Assembly: GCA_943358175.1 (NCBI GenBank)
Contig: CALRGV010000001.1
Coordinates: 62,001 to 126,000, forward strand
Reading direction: 5' to 3'
Source of the DNA: Candidatus Peribacteria bacterium
GTDB lineage: Bacteria > Patescibacteriota > Gracilibacteria > UBA1369 > LOWO2-01-FULL-3
DNA: 64,000 nt
Position 1 is the first letter of the stretch; each line of letters opens with the position of its first letter. Made by a program: the position numbers and the translations under genes. Under the pieces are notes generated by a model that saw only the letters and a list, made by a program, of their open reading frames with translations, did no database searches and had not been told where the DNA came from. Positions 25,295 to 34,530 of this stretch are shown here, one piece after another.

Positions 25295-26307
25295 AAGTGG
25301 CTTTTTTGGATAGAGATGGGACATTGATTTTTGAGCCTCTAGATACCAAAAAAATCGATTCCTTGGATAGATTGAAAATTTTGCCTGGGGTGGTGCAAGG
25401 TTTGAAAATGTTGATTGCTAATGATTATAAATTGGTTTTGGTTTCGAATCAGGATGGGAGTGGATTTGAAATTCCTCAAGAGAAGTTTTTAGAAATTTTG
25501 AGAGATGAGGGAATAGAATTTTATAAAATCTTCATTTGTCCTCATTTATCTGATGCTAATTGTCTTTGCAGAAAGCCAAAGATTGGACTTGTTGAAGAAT
25601 TTATTAAATCTGAAAATATTGATTTTGAAAAATCATTTATGCTTGGTGATAGGGATACTGATTTGGAATTTGCGAGCAATATTGGTGTAGCTGGTTTTCG
25701 TATGGTGACTAATTCCCTCTTTCCTAGGATGGATTTAGTGAGCCGTGAAACTAATGAAACAGAAGTTTTTGTTATGGTAAATTTGGATGGTTGTGGAAAT
25801 TGTAAAATCGATACTGGTGTGAAGTTTTTAGACCATATGCTGGAGCAATTTTCTAAACATTCATTAGTTGATTTGGTTGTAAAAGCTCGTGGTGACTTGC
25901 AAATCGATGAGCATCACACAGTTGAGGATGTTGCGATAGTTTTGGGCCAGGTTCTCAATAGGGCTTTGGGCGAGAGAATGGGTTTGCGACGTTTTTCTTT
26001 CACTTTGCCTATGGATGATACTTTGGTTGAAGTGGCTTTGGACTTGGGAGGACGTAGTTATTTGGTTTTTAATGCGAAATTTACGAGGGAAAGAGTGGGA
26101 GATTTGTCGACGGAATTAGTTGAACATTTTTTTAGATCAATGAGTGAGAATTTGCGCTCTAATATACATATAAATGTTCGTTATAGTCGCAACGAGCATC
26201 ACCAAATTGAGGCCATTTTCAAGGCCTTTGCGAGAGCTTTTAGGCTTGCTGCTGAGATAGACGAGCGTTTATCAGATCAATTACCATCAACAAAAGGACT
26301 TTTATGA
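25291..26307 (+). CDS. hisB: Bifunctional histidinol-phosphatase / imidazoleglycerol-phosphate dehydratase
   Basis: 338 aa, the fused form known from Escherichia coli and relatives. N-terminal HAD phosphatase (about 1-150): FLDRDGTLI, VSNQDGSG, the zinc loop CPHLSDANCLC, and MLGDRDTDLEFA. C-terminal IGPD (about 155-338): TGVKFLDHMLEQ, DEHHTVEDVAI, GLRRF, DLGGR, and EHHQIEAIFKAFARA with Mn-binding histidines. It performs two non-adjacent pathway steps. It sits between hisC and hisH with 4-nt overlaps at both ends. Confidence 0.97.
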   Translation: MKVAFLDRDGTLIFEPLDTKKIDSLDRLKILPGVVQGLKMLIANDYKLVLVSNQDGSGFEIPQEKFLEILRDEGIEFYKIFICPHLSDANCLCRKPKIGLVEEFIKSENIDFEKSFMLGDRDTDLEFASNIGVAGFRMVTNSLFPRMDLVSRETNETEVFVMVNLDGCGNCKIDTGVKFLDHMLEQFSKHSLVDLVVKARGDLQIDEHHTVEDVAIVLGQVLNRALGERMGLRRFSFTLPMDDTLVEVALDLGGRSYLVFNAKFTRERVGDLSTELVEHFFRSMSENLRSNIHINVRYSRNEHHQIEAIFKAFARAFRLAAEIDERLSDQLPSTKGLL

Positions 26308-26939
26308 AAACAATTGCCATAATCGATTATGGTGCTGGTAATATAAAAAGTGTTACCAACGCACTAACAAAATTAGAACAGAAATTTCAGGTTGTAAAGT
26401 CTGCTATTGAGTATGAGCGATTTGAGGCTGATTTTGCGAAATTTAGTAGGGTGATTTTACCAGGTGTGGGTGCGGCAAAGTTCGCTATGAATCAATTAAA
26501 TACTAGGGGTTTTACTAAAATTTTGCAAAATTTGACTATTCCTTTTTTTGGCGTCTGTCTCGGTATGCAGTTGCTTGCGGGGTACTCCGAAGAGGGAAAT
26601 ATTGATTGTTTGGGAATTGTGTCAGGGGTGGTGAAAAAGTTTAGAAACTTTAGAAAGTCTAAAAATTTTTCACTAAAAGTTCCTCAGGTGGGATGGAATA
26701 AAGTTTGTATTATGCGAAAATCTCCTCTTTTGGAGGGGATTACTGACAAAGAGTATTTTTATTTTGTTAATTCGTATTTTCTGCCGGTGAATGGAGAAAA
26801 TTTGTTAGCAAAAAGTTGTTATGGAAATGACTTTTCTGCGGTGATTCAGTGCGGAAATTTCTATGGGGCACAGTTTCACCCGGAAAGGTCAGGGGAAATC
26901 GGTCTAAAATTACTAAATAACTTTTGTACTAAATGTTAA
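26304..26939 (+). CDS. hisH: Imidazole glycerol-phosphate synthase, glutaminase subunit
   Basis: 211 aa. Supplies ammonia from glutamine to HisF. Class I amidotransferase: [16 protein letters not shown], the oxyanion strand ILPGVGAAK, the nucleophile [16 protein letters not shown], and the His/Glu in [13 protein letters not shown]. The usual HPEKS reads HPERS. Directly upstream of the HisA-HisF fusion, which contains its partner; a 7-nt overlap should favour stoichiometric synthesis. Confidence 0.97.
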   Translation: MKTIAIIDYGAGNIKSVTNALTKLEQKFQVVKSAIEYERFEADFAKFSRVILPGVGAAKFAMNQLNTRGFTKILQNLTIPFFGVCLGMQLLAGYSEEGNIDCLGIVSGVVKKFRNFRKSKNFSLKVPQVGWNKVCIMRKSPLLEGITDKEYFYFVNSYFLPVNGENLLAKSCYGNDFSAVIQCGNFYGAQFHPERSGEIGLKLLNNFCTKC

Positions 26940-28405
26940 TCATACCTGCTATCGATATCATTAATGGTGAATGTGTGAGACTCACTCAGGGAGATTATGA
27001 TCGTAAGGAGATTTATTCAAAAAATCCTTTGAGTGTTGCGCGTGATTTTGTCCTTGCTGGAGCCAAATTTCTGCATATCGTTGATTTGGATGGTGCGAGA
27101 TCTGGTGAGCCAATAAATCAGAATTTAATTATTGAATTGTGTAATTTTGTTGATGTTCCAATTCAAGTTGGTGGCGGAATTCGCGAGATTTCTACGATTA
27201 AGAAGTATCTTAATGCTGGAGTTTCGCGAGTAATTCTTGGAACTAAAGCAGTAAAATATCCTGATTTTTTAAAAGAGGCTTTGAGTCTTTTCGGCTGCGA
27301 TAAAATCGTAGTTGCATTAGATGTAAAAGATGGGAAATTAATGGTGGATGGTTGGCTAAATTCTGCTCGAGAAGACTTGGATTATTGTTTATTAAGATTG
27401 AAAGCTGTCCGTGTTAAAAATTTGATGGTGACGGATGTGACGAAGGATGGGACTTTGGAAAAACCAAATGTTGAATTGATGCAATACGTACGGGATTTTG
27501 GTTTTGAAGTAATTGCTGCCGGTGGAATTACGAGTGAGGTTGACTTGAGAGGTTTGGAAAAAAGTTCTCAGGCAGTGGTTTTAGGAAAGGCTTTGTATGA
27601 GGGGAGATTGGATTTGAAGAAAATTTTGGCAAATCTTGAGCCAACCTCTTCTTTAACGAAACGTATTATCCCATGTTTAGATGTGAAAGATGGTCGTGTG
27701 GTAAAGGGTGTAAATTTTCTGAATTTGAAGGATGCAGGTGATCCGGTGGAGTTGGCGAAGTTTTATGCTGTTGAAGGAGCAGATGAATTAGTTTTCTTGG
27801 ATATTTCTGCGTCGGTGGAGGGTCGTAAGACGATGATTAGTATTGTAGAGAAAGTGGCTAAGGAAATTTTTGTTCCCTTTACGGTTGGGGGTGGAGTTGG
27901 AAATTTAATGGATATCAGAGAATTGTTGAACGCCGGTGCGGACAAGGTGGCTATAAATTCTGCAGCCGTGGCGATGCCTGAATTGATTACTGAGGCTGCA
28001 GAGCAGTTTGGTTCACAATGTATTGTGGTGGCTGTGGATGTGAGGTTGGTAGGTAATAAGTGGAAGGTTTTTGTGAAGGGTGGTGGAGAGGAATCTGAAT
28101 ATGAAGTTTTAGAATGGGTGAAGAAAGTTGAGAAACTTGGGGCAGGTGAAATTCTCCTGACTTCTATGGATAGAGATGGAACGAGGAGAGGTTTCGACTT
28201 GGAGCTGTTGAAGCTTGTTTCGACAAGCGTACGAATTCCGGTAATCGCTTCTGGTGGAGCTGGAAAAATGGAAGATTTCAGGGATGCTTTTCAAATTGGT
28301 AGGGCTGATGCTGCTTTGGCGGCGAGTTTATTTCATTTTGGTGATATTTCTATTAAAAAACTTAAGAATTTCATGAATTTATCCAATATTTCCACAAGAT
28401 TATGA
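26933..28405 (+). CDS. HisA-HisF fusion protein
   Basis: 490 aa encoding two (beta/alpha)8 barrels in one open frame. Residues 1 to about 235 are HisA, the ProFAR isomerase: [62 protein letters not shown]. From about 241 to the end is HisF, the IGP synthase cyclase: [81 protein letters not shown] linker of only a few residues (EPTSS) joins them. Catalytic Asps of both barrels are visible (AID/VTD and CLD/SMD). Fusion makes pathway-adjacent enzymes one chain, with HisH binding the HisF half. No internal stop or start near the junction. Confidence 0.95.
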   Translation: MLIIPAIDIINGECVRLTQGDYDRKEIYSKNPLSVARDFVLAGAKFLHIVDLDGARSGEPINQNLIIELCNFVDVPIQVGGGIREISTIKKYLNAGVSRVILGTKAVKYPDFLKEALSLFGCDKIVVALDVKDGKLMVDGWLNSAREDLDYCLLRLKAVRVKNLMVTDVTKDGTLEKPNVELMQYVRDFGFEVIAAGGITSEVDLRGLEKSSQAVVLGKALYEGRLDLKKILANLEPTSSLTKRIIPCLDVKDGRVVKGVNFLNLKDAGDPVELAKFYAVEGADELVFLDISASVEGRKTMISIVEKVAKEIFVPFTVGGGVGNLMDIRELLNAGADKVAINSAAVAMPELITEAAEQFGSQCIVVAVDVRLVGNKWKVFVKGGGEESEYEVLEWVKKVEKLGAGEILLTSMDRDGTRRGFDLELLKLVSTSVRIPVIASGGAGKMEDFRDAFQIGRADAALAASLFHFGDISIKKLKNFMNLSNISTRL

Positions 28406-29016
28406 ATAAAAAATTATTAAAACAGGTTAATTGGAAGAAAATGAATGATTTGGTTCCCGCTATTATTCAAGATGCAAATTGGTCGAGGGTTTTGATGTTG
28501 GGTTATATGAATAAAGAATCCTTAAAAAGGTCTTTAGAGGAAGGAAAAGTTTGGTTTTATAGTCGTTCCAAGCAAAGATTATGGCAAAAAGGGGAAAAAA
28601 GTGGCAACTTTTTAAAAGTTGAGAATATTTATTTAGATTGTGATAAAGATACTTTGCTAGTAAAAGCAGTGCCGCAAGGGCCTGTTTGTCATACTGGAAA
28701 GGTGGATTGTTTTGGAATTGGGAAGGACGAGATTGTTTTGGAGGCTTTTATGGATTTATTTAATGTTATTGAGCAAAGGAAAAAGTTAATGCCTCAAGTT
28801 TCTTATACGACTTCCTTGTTCAAGGAAGGGTTGAACAAAATCTGTACCAAAATTGGTGAAGAATCCGGAGAGGTGATTAAGGCGGCAACAAAAGAGACCA
28901 AGCAGCGCCTGGTCTCAGAAAGTGTGGATTTAATGTATCACTTGTTCGTAGCTTGTGTGGAGAGAGGTGTGGGGTTTTCCGATCTGGTTGGAGAGATTAA
29001 TAAGCGTAAAAAATAG
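28402..29016 (+). CDS. hisI: Bifunctional phosphoribosyl-AMP cyclohydrolase / phosphoribosyl-ATP pyrophosphatase
   Basis: 204 aa HisI-HisE fusion. HisI part (1-115): [44 protein letters not shown], and the zinc ligands in [13 protein letters not shown]. HisE part (about 135-204): [19 protein letters not shown], the MazG-like EExxE/D metal site, and [14 protein letters not shown]. Steps two and three of histidine synthesis. It overlaps the hisAF stop by 4 nt and closes the operon. A decayed copy of its 3' region lies just downstream. Confidence 0.96.
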   Translation: MNKKLLKQVNWKKMNDLVPAIIQDANWSRVLMLGYMNKESLKRSLEEGKVWFYSRSKQRLWQKGEKSGNFLKVENIYLDCDKDTLLVKAVPQGPVCHTGKVDCFGIGKDEIVLEAFMDLFNVIEQRKKLMPQVSYTTSLFKEGLNKICTKIGEESGEVIKAATKETKQRLVSESVDLMYHLFVACVERGVGFSDLVGEINKRKK

Positions 29017-29038
29017 ATTTACTCGTGATATAGCTGTA

Positions 29039-29099
29039 AACAAAAGAGACCAAGCGCTGCTTGGTCTCGGAGAGTGTGGATTTGGTGTATTTATTCGTA
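29039..29099 (+). pseudogene. Duplicated hisE fragment with strong hairpin behind the his operon
   Basis: About 60 bp repeat the segment 28887-28950 of hisE (CAAAAGAGACCAAG, GGTCTC, AGTGTGGATTT, TTCGTA in the same order). In the matching frame it reads [20 protein letters not shown] against [20 protein letters not shown]. Changes here have perfected the hairpin GAGACCAAGC-GCT-GCTTGGTCTC, a 10-bp stem. It may now act as the operon's terminator-like 3' structure, though no T-run follows. Confidence 0.7.
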
Positions 29100-29372
29100 T
29101 TTACCTACATGCAGCCAATCATCGTCATGTGCATGTCCAAAGCTAGGAGGGTTGGTAGGTAAAGATATCTTAAATCTCTCTTGGCTTGGTACTGATCTTC
29201 CAAAGTGTTCCTTTCCAACTGTGCTTGGTTGAATGCCTGATAATGCTTGTCTTATTTGATTTTGCGTTTGGTCAGCATCGGTTGGTTCAGCAATTTGGTT
29301 AACTGCTGCTTCAGGCTGAGTTCCTATCATTGAGCTGGTGTCTATATCTGGGATTGCTTCACGATCTGCCAT
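29091..29372 (-). CDS. Small hypothetical protein
   Basis: 93 aa, acidic, rich in Gln, Pro, Thr and Ser (ADREAIPDIDTSSMIG, TDADQTQNQIRQALSGIQP), with a His/Asp-rich tail (FGHAHDDDWLHVGKYE). No membrane segment or known motif; probably intrinsically disordered in its first half. A good promoter lies about 35 nt upstream. It converges on the his operon. Reality is supported by promoter and codon pattern; function unknown. Confidence 0.6.
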   Translation of the reverse strand: MADREAIPDIDTSSMIGTQPEAAVNQIAEPTDADQTQNQIRQALSGIQPSTVGKEHFGRSVPSQERFKISLPTNPPSFGHAHDDDWLHVGKYE

Positions 29373-29408
29373 ACATTTGTTGATTAGAATTTTAATTTAA
29401 CGAGATGG

Positions 29409-29436
29409 ATTATAACAATTTTTTTTTTCAGGTCAA
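29409..29436 (-). promoter_or_regulatory. Promoter of the 93-aa gene
   Basis: Minus-strand TTGACC, 16 bp (a long A-run), TATAAT, ending about 37 nt before the ATG. Confidence 0.6.
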
Positions 29437-29471
29437 TGCAAAAGGAAAAGAACATGCGACTAAGTCGCATT

Positions 29472-29546
29472 TGGTGCACCCGGGGGGAATCGAACCCTCA
29501 TTGCTGGTTCCGAAGACCAGAGCTTTATCCGTTAAGCTACGGGTGC
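29472..29546 (-). tRNA. tRNA-Arg (anticodon TCG) with encoded CCA
   Basis: The minus strand folds as a cloverleaf: acceptor GCACCCG/CGGGTGC, D-arm with AGCTTAACGGATAAAGCT, anticodon stem CTGGT/ACCAG with 7-nt loop CTTCGGA (anticodon TCG, reading CGN arginine codons), and T-arm GAGGGTTCGATTCCCCC with the GTTCGATTC loop. The 3' CCA is genomically encoded. It lies upstream of secDF's 3' end on the same strand. Confidence 0.95.
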
Positions 29547-29626
29547 ATGTTGGTGATATTTTAAAGGCGGCTCTTTAGCTTGCCGCCTTTAAATTCTATT
29601 GGATTTTCTGAGATTTTTCAATCTCT

Positions 29627-32600
29627 CTATTTTTTCAACTTTTTATCACTCCAGTATACGATTAGTGGCGCGGCGATGAAGATTGAAGTGTAGCCCGCTA
29701 TAATTACGCCAAGCATAAGAGCTAATACAAAGTAGAATATTGAAGCGTGGCCGAAAATCAGAATAGCGAACATTGTTAGCGCAATTGAAATAGATGTATT
29801 GATAGATCTGGCCAAAGTTTCGTTGAGAGCTTTGTTGGCAATTTCTTTTACATTATCAAGTGAGCTGGTAGTTAATGTTTCTCTTAGACGGTCGAAGATT
29901 ACAATCCTATCATTAACCGAATATCCAAATAGTGTAAGCATAGCTGTCGCAAAGAGGGCGTCAATTTCTACGTCGAGGAATTTACCAAGTACCGCGAAGA
30001 TACCCATGATAATCACTACGTCGTGTATCAAAGTAACGATAGCACTGGCACCAAAACGCCATGGGCTAATTTCTTTTGGAATTTTGCGGAAAGCAAAGTA
30101 GAGATAAATGACGATCATTATTATAGAAATCACTCCGGCAACGATGGCTTTGTTTAGTAAAGTTTCACCAAGGATTGGGCCGATAGTTGTGAAGCGAGTT
30201 TCTTCAAATGCTGATAATTTTGTTTTTAATGTTGTTAGTAGTAATTCATGGTTAGCAGGGGTGAGATAGTTGGTTTTAACTATGAATTCGTTTTTAGCTG
30301 AAGTTACTATATTAATAGAGCTGAGATTGAATTTTTCTTCATCTGTAGTCTTAATGATTTTATCATTTACTGTGCTTGGAGGAAGGGTTTCTGTTGGTTT
30401 TGTCGGAATAGTTGTTTTATTGTTTAATTCAGTACCGGTAGTCTCTAATGCTTTGAAAATTTGATCCTTTGTAATCGGATCTTTGAATTTCAAGGCCATT
30501 AATGAACCTCCTTTGAAATCAATGCCTAAATTTAAACCAAAGGTGAAAATTGCCAAGAGGGCTACCATGAAAGCAACTGCTGAAGTGGTAAACCAAATTT
30601 TGCTTTTACCGATAAAATCAAAAGATGAATCTTTTTTATCTCCGCTAACTCCCAGTAATTTTAGATTGTTAGTGATGTTTGTACTAGCAAGACCTTGTAA
30701 GAGAAGTTTGGTAATTGTTATAGCCGTAAACATGGAAACAAGGATACCTGCTGCAAGATTGAAGGCAAAACCTCTAATGATTGAGCTTCCGAAGTAAAAG
30801 AGGATACCGCAAGTAATTAATGAGGAGAAATTTGAATCTCTGATGGCGCTCCAGGCTCTGTTGAAGCCAATCTCTATGGCAGTGTTTAGTTTGTTGCCTG
30901 CTCTTAATTCTTCTTTGATTCTTTCGAAAATAAGTACATTGGCATCTACGGCCATACCGAAAGATATAATGATACCGGCAATACCGGCTAGTGTCAGTAC
31001 TACTCCACTCTTCAAGAGGAAAGTTAAGAAGAAGAATCCTACACAGCTCAATATGAATGAGAATAATTTTTCCCAACCAGGTTCACGGCCATTAATAATT
31101 TTCCAAACAATGAAGCCAAAGATAACAATGGCAATTAATAATGCCAAACCAAGATTTAGATGAGCTTTGATTAAGAAAAGGAGAAGTATGCCATAAATAA
31201 TTAAAGCTGCGCTGGCAACTAAACCAGGTAGGCGATAGTAAACGATCATGAAGACCATGACTAATAATATACCAATGAAACCGGCCATGAGACTTTGATT
31301 CAGGGCTTCTTTTCCTAGGGTAGCGCCTAATGTGTATTCTCCTGTAAGAACGATTGGTGCCGGGATAGCACCTGTATTCAAGTCTCTTGCAAGATTTTTC
31401 GCTTCTTCGTTGCTGAAGCTACCATTTATTTGGGCTTTTCCGCCGGAAATTTTTTCATTTACTCTTGGGCTGGAAATCATTTCTCCACCTACGAAGATGG
31501 CAATTGGTTTGCCAACGTTTTTTGCGGTGAGATCTTCAAACATTTTTGCACCTTCATCATCGAATTGGATATTCACATAAGGTTGAAAAAAGTTGTCTAC
31601 TTGTACATCTGCATGAACGAAGTGTTTACCGTTTAAATCCGTATCTTTCCATTCGTTAGGGTTTGTGGAATAGCTCAGTATTTCGTATTTGTACTTTTGT
31701 TGTTTAACATTTATTTGAACAGAGTCGGCACGGATTATATTGTAGCCGTTTTGGGTTTTTACAATGTCACTCATGTCTCCATCTTTCGCGAGGCTCAAAG
31801 ATGCTTTTTCAAAATCATATGGATATGAGCCATTACCGGTTATAGGGTTTTCCAGTTTTCCTCCGTTGGCGGCGCTGTCGGTATCGTCAGAGTATTTTTT
31901 AGCTAAATCTTCGAATTTGTCGCCTTTATCCAATTTATCTTTTACTTCTTTAGCAAGTTTATAAGCTTCATCTTCATTTCTAGTTACAGTAGCGGTGGCT
32001 TTTTCAGCTCCCTTGTAGGCTAGAAGAATGTTACTTACTTCTACTTGTTTTTGATCTTTAACTTCTTCTTTAATATCAATTAATTTGATAATATTTAAAC
32101 TGGTGTCTTGTACGGCCTGTCCGCTTGCATTTAAGGCAAAAGTGCCGCTGGATTCTACGAGTTTCTTTGTAACCTCTCCTGTTTTCATTTTGCCAAGAGT
32201 GTCTTTCAAATAAGTTGGAAGATCTGAGCCGAAAGCGTAGTCCGATTTTTGATATTTAATTTTGTCAGCGGCTGATTGAGATTCTTCTTGAGCTACTACT
32301 ATAAAATCTGCTCCTCCATTGATTTTATCTTGAGTTGATTGAGCGGCTTGCTTTATTTTCTCTTTTTCTTGAGGATCAAGTTCGGTTTTTTGTTCTTTGA
32401 ATTCGAGCTGGATGGTTTTCCCTACCGCTTCTTTTGCTTTTTCAATACTGACTTCTTTTTTCTCGTCGTCTGTAATACTTGCCAATACTTTGTCTTTGCC
32501 GAGATATTTATCCACATCAAGCTGTCCTATGACGGCATTGTTTGCTAATTCTACTATTATATGAGCTTCTTCGGCGATTGTAGAATTATAGATATTTGGT

Positions 32601-32878
32601 TCTTCCACTCCTAAACTGTCTACACGTTTTCTGATAACTTCCTGTACTCCATCTATGATGCTTTTACGATCTTTTTCCGGAACGCTACGAAGATCAATTT
32701 TATAATCCAACTGTGAACCACCTTGCAAATCGAGTCCGAGGTTTACTTTTGCCTTCAAAATAGATTGAGGAGTAAACGGAGCGATTTTTTGTTGAATGTT
32801 GCTAGGTAAATCAAAAAAGCCAAGAGCTAGAGTTGCTATAAGAATGGTTAGCAGTTTCCAGGAGAGATGTTTTTTCAT
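29627..32878 (-). CDS. SecD-SecF fusion with parvulin-like domains in the SecD loop
   Basis: 1083 aa. Proton-driven helper of Sec protein export in the inner membrane. SecD starts with one membrane helix and GLDLQGGSQLDYKID. Its extracytoplasmic part is enlarged by two parvulin-like (PpiC/SurA rotamase) regions. One, about 170-270, is degenerate. A clearer one, about 285-392, shows KFEDLAKKYSDDTDSAANGG, FEKASLSL and TQNGYNIIR. SecD resumes with VQVDNFFQPYVNIQFDDEG and the membrane motif FGMAVDANVLIFERIKEELR. SecF follows in the same chain from about 740: GIDFKGGSLMALKF, then FGYSVNDRIVIFDRLRETL. A cupin gene and manC lie upstream on the same strand. SecDF fusions are known; the rotamase inserts are unusual. 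Confidence 0.93.
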   Translation of the reverse strand: MKKHLSWKLLTILIATLALGFFDLPSNIQQKIAPFTPQSILKAKVNLGLDLQGGSQLDYKIDLRSVPEKDRKSIIDGVQEVIRKRVDSLGVEEPNIYNSTIAEEAHIIVELANNAVIGQLDVDKYLGKDKVLASITDDEKKEVSIEKAKEAVGKTIQLEFKEQKTELDPQEKEKIKQAAQSTQDKINGGADFIVVAQEESQSAADKIKYQKSDYAFGSDLPTYLKDTLGKMKTGEVTKKLVESSGTFALNASGQAVQDTSLNIIKLIDIKEEVKDQKQVEVSNILLAYKGAEKATATVTRNEDEAYKLAKEVKDKLDKGDKFEDLAKKYSDDTDSAANGGKLENPITGNGSYPYDFEKASLSLAKDGDMSDIVKTQNGYNIIRADSVQINVKQQKYKYEILSYSTNPNEWKDTDLNGKHFVHADVQVDNFFQPYVNIQFDDEGAKMFEDLTAKNVGKPIAIFVGGEMISSPRVNEKISGGKAQINGSFSNEEAKNLARDLNTGAIPAPIVLTGEYTLGATLGKEALNQSLMAGFIGILLVMVFMIVYYRLPGLVASAALIIYGILLLFLIKAHLNLGLALLIAIVIFGFIVWKIINGREPGWEKLFSFILSCVGFFFLTFLLKSGVVLTLAGIAGIIISFGMAVDANVLIFERIKEELRAGNKLNTAIEIGFNRAWSAIRDSNFSSLITCGILFYFGSSIIRGFAFNLAAGILVSMFTAITITKLLLQGLASTNITNNLKLLGVSGDKKDSSFDFIGKSKIWFTTSAVAFMVALLAIFTFGLNLGIDFKGGSLMALKFKDPITKDQIFKALETTGTELNNKTTIPTKPTETLPPSTVNDKIIKTTDEEKFNLSSINIVTSAKNEFIVKTNYLTPANHELLLTTLKTKLSAFEETRFTTIGPILGETLLNKAIVAGVISIIMIVIYLYFAFRKIPKEISPWRFGASAIVTLIHDVVIIMGIFAVLGKFLDVEIDALFATAMLTLFGYSVNDRIVIFDRLRETLTTSSLDNVKEIANKALNETLARSINTSISIALTMFAILIFGHASIFYFVLALMLGVIIAGYTSIFIAAPLIVYWSDKKLKK

Positions 32879-32940
32879 AAAAGTCGGTAGTTATAGATGT
32901 TATTTATTAGTAATAATTTGGGATATGGTATTTCTTTCTC

Positions 32941-33372
32941 TTATTTTGACAGCTTTGCTGTCTGGCTCCGCAGTCTGTTGTTTAGTTCTTTATCTAGTGT
33001 TTCATTGTTTCCCTTACCGCTTCGTCCGTAGTCATCGTGTAATTTTACTACATCTTCCAGGTCGGGTGTGGATACTTCGAAAACTTCTGTGTCTTCCAAG
33101 GCCTCTAAGCGGTGGATAGTATATGGAGTCACGTCAATTTTGTCACCTTCATTTAAGATTTTCTCTTGCAGGTTTGACTGGTCTGTGCCGTAAGTAAGTT
33201 TGACTTGTCCTTTATATACATACTGTGTTTCGAGTTTTTTTTCGTGATATTGCAGGCTGTAGCGATGGCCTTTTTTTATTTGAAGAATTTTGCCGGCGTA
33301 TCTATCGGTATGGGCAAACCAAATTTCTTGGCCCCAGGGTTTTGGTTTAATTTCAATTTTATGATCTTCCAT
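32941..33372 (-). CDS. Cupin mannose-6-phosphate isomerase-like (type II C-terminal domain)
   Basis: 143 aa, single-domain cupin matching the C-terminal isomerase domain of bifunctional ManC/AlgA proteins: KPWGQEIWFAHTDRYAGKIL, KKGHRYSLQYHEKKLETQYV, VTPYTIHRLEAL and EVSTPDLEDVVKLHDDYGR. The metal-binding His/Glu/His set is in HRYSLQYHEKKLE and TIHR. It likely interconverts fructose-6-P and mannose-6-P for GDP-mannose. Its partner guanylyltransferase is the next gene upstream (43 nt), so the usual fusion is split here. Confidence 0.85.
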   Translation of the reverse strand: MEDHKIEIKPKPWGQEIWFAHTDRYAGKILQIKKGHRYSLQYHEKKLETQYVYKGQVKLTYGTDQSNLQEKILNEGDKIDVTPYTIHRLEALEDTEVFEVSTPDLEDVVKLHDDYGRSGKGNNETLDKELNNRLRSQTAKLSK

Positions 33373-33414
33373 AGGAAAGAAGTAAATTTTTCTGGGGTAC
33401 TATAACAGGTTTGT

Positions 33415-34452
33415 CTACTGATTCAAGTCTTTTACTCTTTTGCTGTCTTCTTTGTTGCAAACCAGTAGGCCGTTTGGGCTGTCTATGATCACGGTGTCAG
33501 TGAGGCTGATGCCTGCGACGCGTTCATTGTTGTCTGAATAGATTAGGCAGCCGGAGCAGCCGATCAGTTTCGTGTCACCTCTGGTGATGTTTTCTTCTTT
33601 GGTTTTAGCTAATTCTTCCCAGATTGCTTTGAAACTGCCAATGTCCGACCAACCCAGATCGGCTTTAATGATTCTGACGATGGAGGGATCGAGTTTTTCC
33701 ATAATTGCATAATCAAGAGAATTTTTTTCTAAAGTTCCATAGAGAGTTTGGGTTTCTTCCGAAATCTCTCCTGTAGAGGAAACCATTTTTTGAAGTTTTT
33801 CGTAGGTTTCAGGTTGAAATTTTTGATAATATTGTAGAATGGTGTCAGCTTTCCAGACGTAGAGACCTGTGTTCCAGAGATAATTACCGTCTTCTAAGAA
33901 TTTTTTTGCTGTTTCCAGATTCGGTTTTTCTTTAAAGCAATCTAATTGGTAAATTTCGGTGTTGTCTATTTTTTCAACTACCGGACCGAGTTTTACGTAG
34001 CCGTAATTGATGTTTGGCTCAGTGGCTTCCACTTCAATAATATTCAAAGTGTCCTTTGCTTGAGCAAGTTTTTCAGCGAGTTTTAATTTTGCCTGAAACT
34101 CAGCCTTGTTTTTAATCAGATGGTCGGCGTAAATGATGGCCATTACTTCGCCAGGATGTCTTTTGGCGATTATTGTTGAAGCAAAGCCAATGCAGGGGGC
34201 TGTGTCGCGTAAAGCAGGTTCGATAATAATATTTTTTCCGGGAATGTTTGGGCAGAGTTCACGGACAATGCCAAGATGTTTTTCGTTAATGGCAATATAA
34301 ATATCTTCAGGTTGCAAAAAATCCAGCCTTTCGACTGTTTCTTCCAGCATGGTTTTGTCAGAAACCAGTTTTTGAAACTGTTTCGGTCTTTCCGGTGTGG
34401 AAAGGGGCCAGAGTCTGGTGCCCCCGCCTCCTGCGAGTATTACTGCTTTCAT
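33415..34452 (-). CDS. Mannose-1-phosphate guanylyltransferase
   Basis: 345 aa from the internal ATG 34452 (MKAVILAGGGGTRLWPLS), preferred over the 12-residue longer track start because the family begins there. It makes GDP-mannose from mannose-1-P and GTP. Nucleotidyltransferase motifs: GGGGTRLWPLSTPERPKQF, ALRDTAPCIGFAS, IIYADHLI, NYGYVKLG, FKEKPN, WNTGLYVWKAD, and the metal site LGWSDIGSFKA. A left-handed beta-helix-like tail closes it. Divergent from gpmA. Together with the cupin gene it supplies mannose units for surface glycan. Confidence 0.92.
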   Translation of the reverse strand: MKAVILAGGGGTRLWPLSTPERPKQFQKLVSDKTMLEETVERLDFLQPEDIYIAINEKHLGIVRELCPNIPGKNIIIEPALRDTAPCIGFASTIIAKRHPGEVMAIIYADHLIKNKAEFQAKLKLAEKLAQAKDTLNIIEVEATEPNINYGYVKLGPVVEKIDNTEIYQLDCFKEKPNLETAKKFLEDGNYLWNTGLYVWKADTILQYYQKFQPETYEKLQKMVSSTGEISEETQTLYGTLEKNSLDYAIMEKLDPSIVRIIKADLGWSDIGSFKAIWEELAKTKEENITRGDTKLIGCSGCLIYSDNNERVAGISLTDTVIIDSPNGLLVCNKEDSKRVKDLNQ

Positions 34453-34530
34453 ATGATGGGATTGTATCAGGTGTTTTACTTTTTGCAATATGCCAAATAT
34501 TTGCTATTTTTAAGTAAATAACCCAAATCT

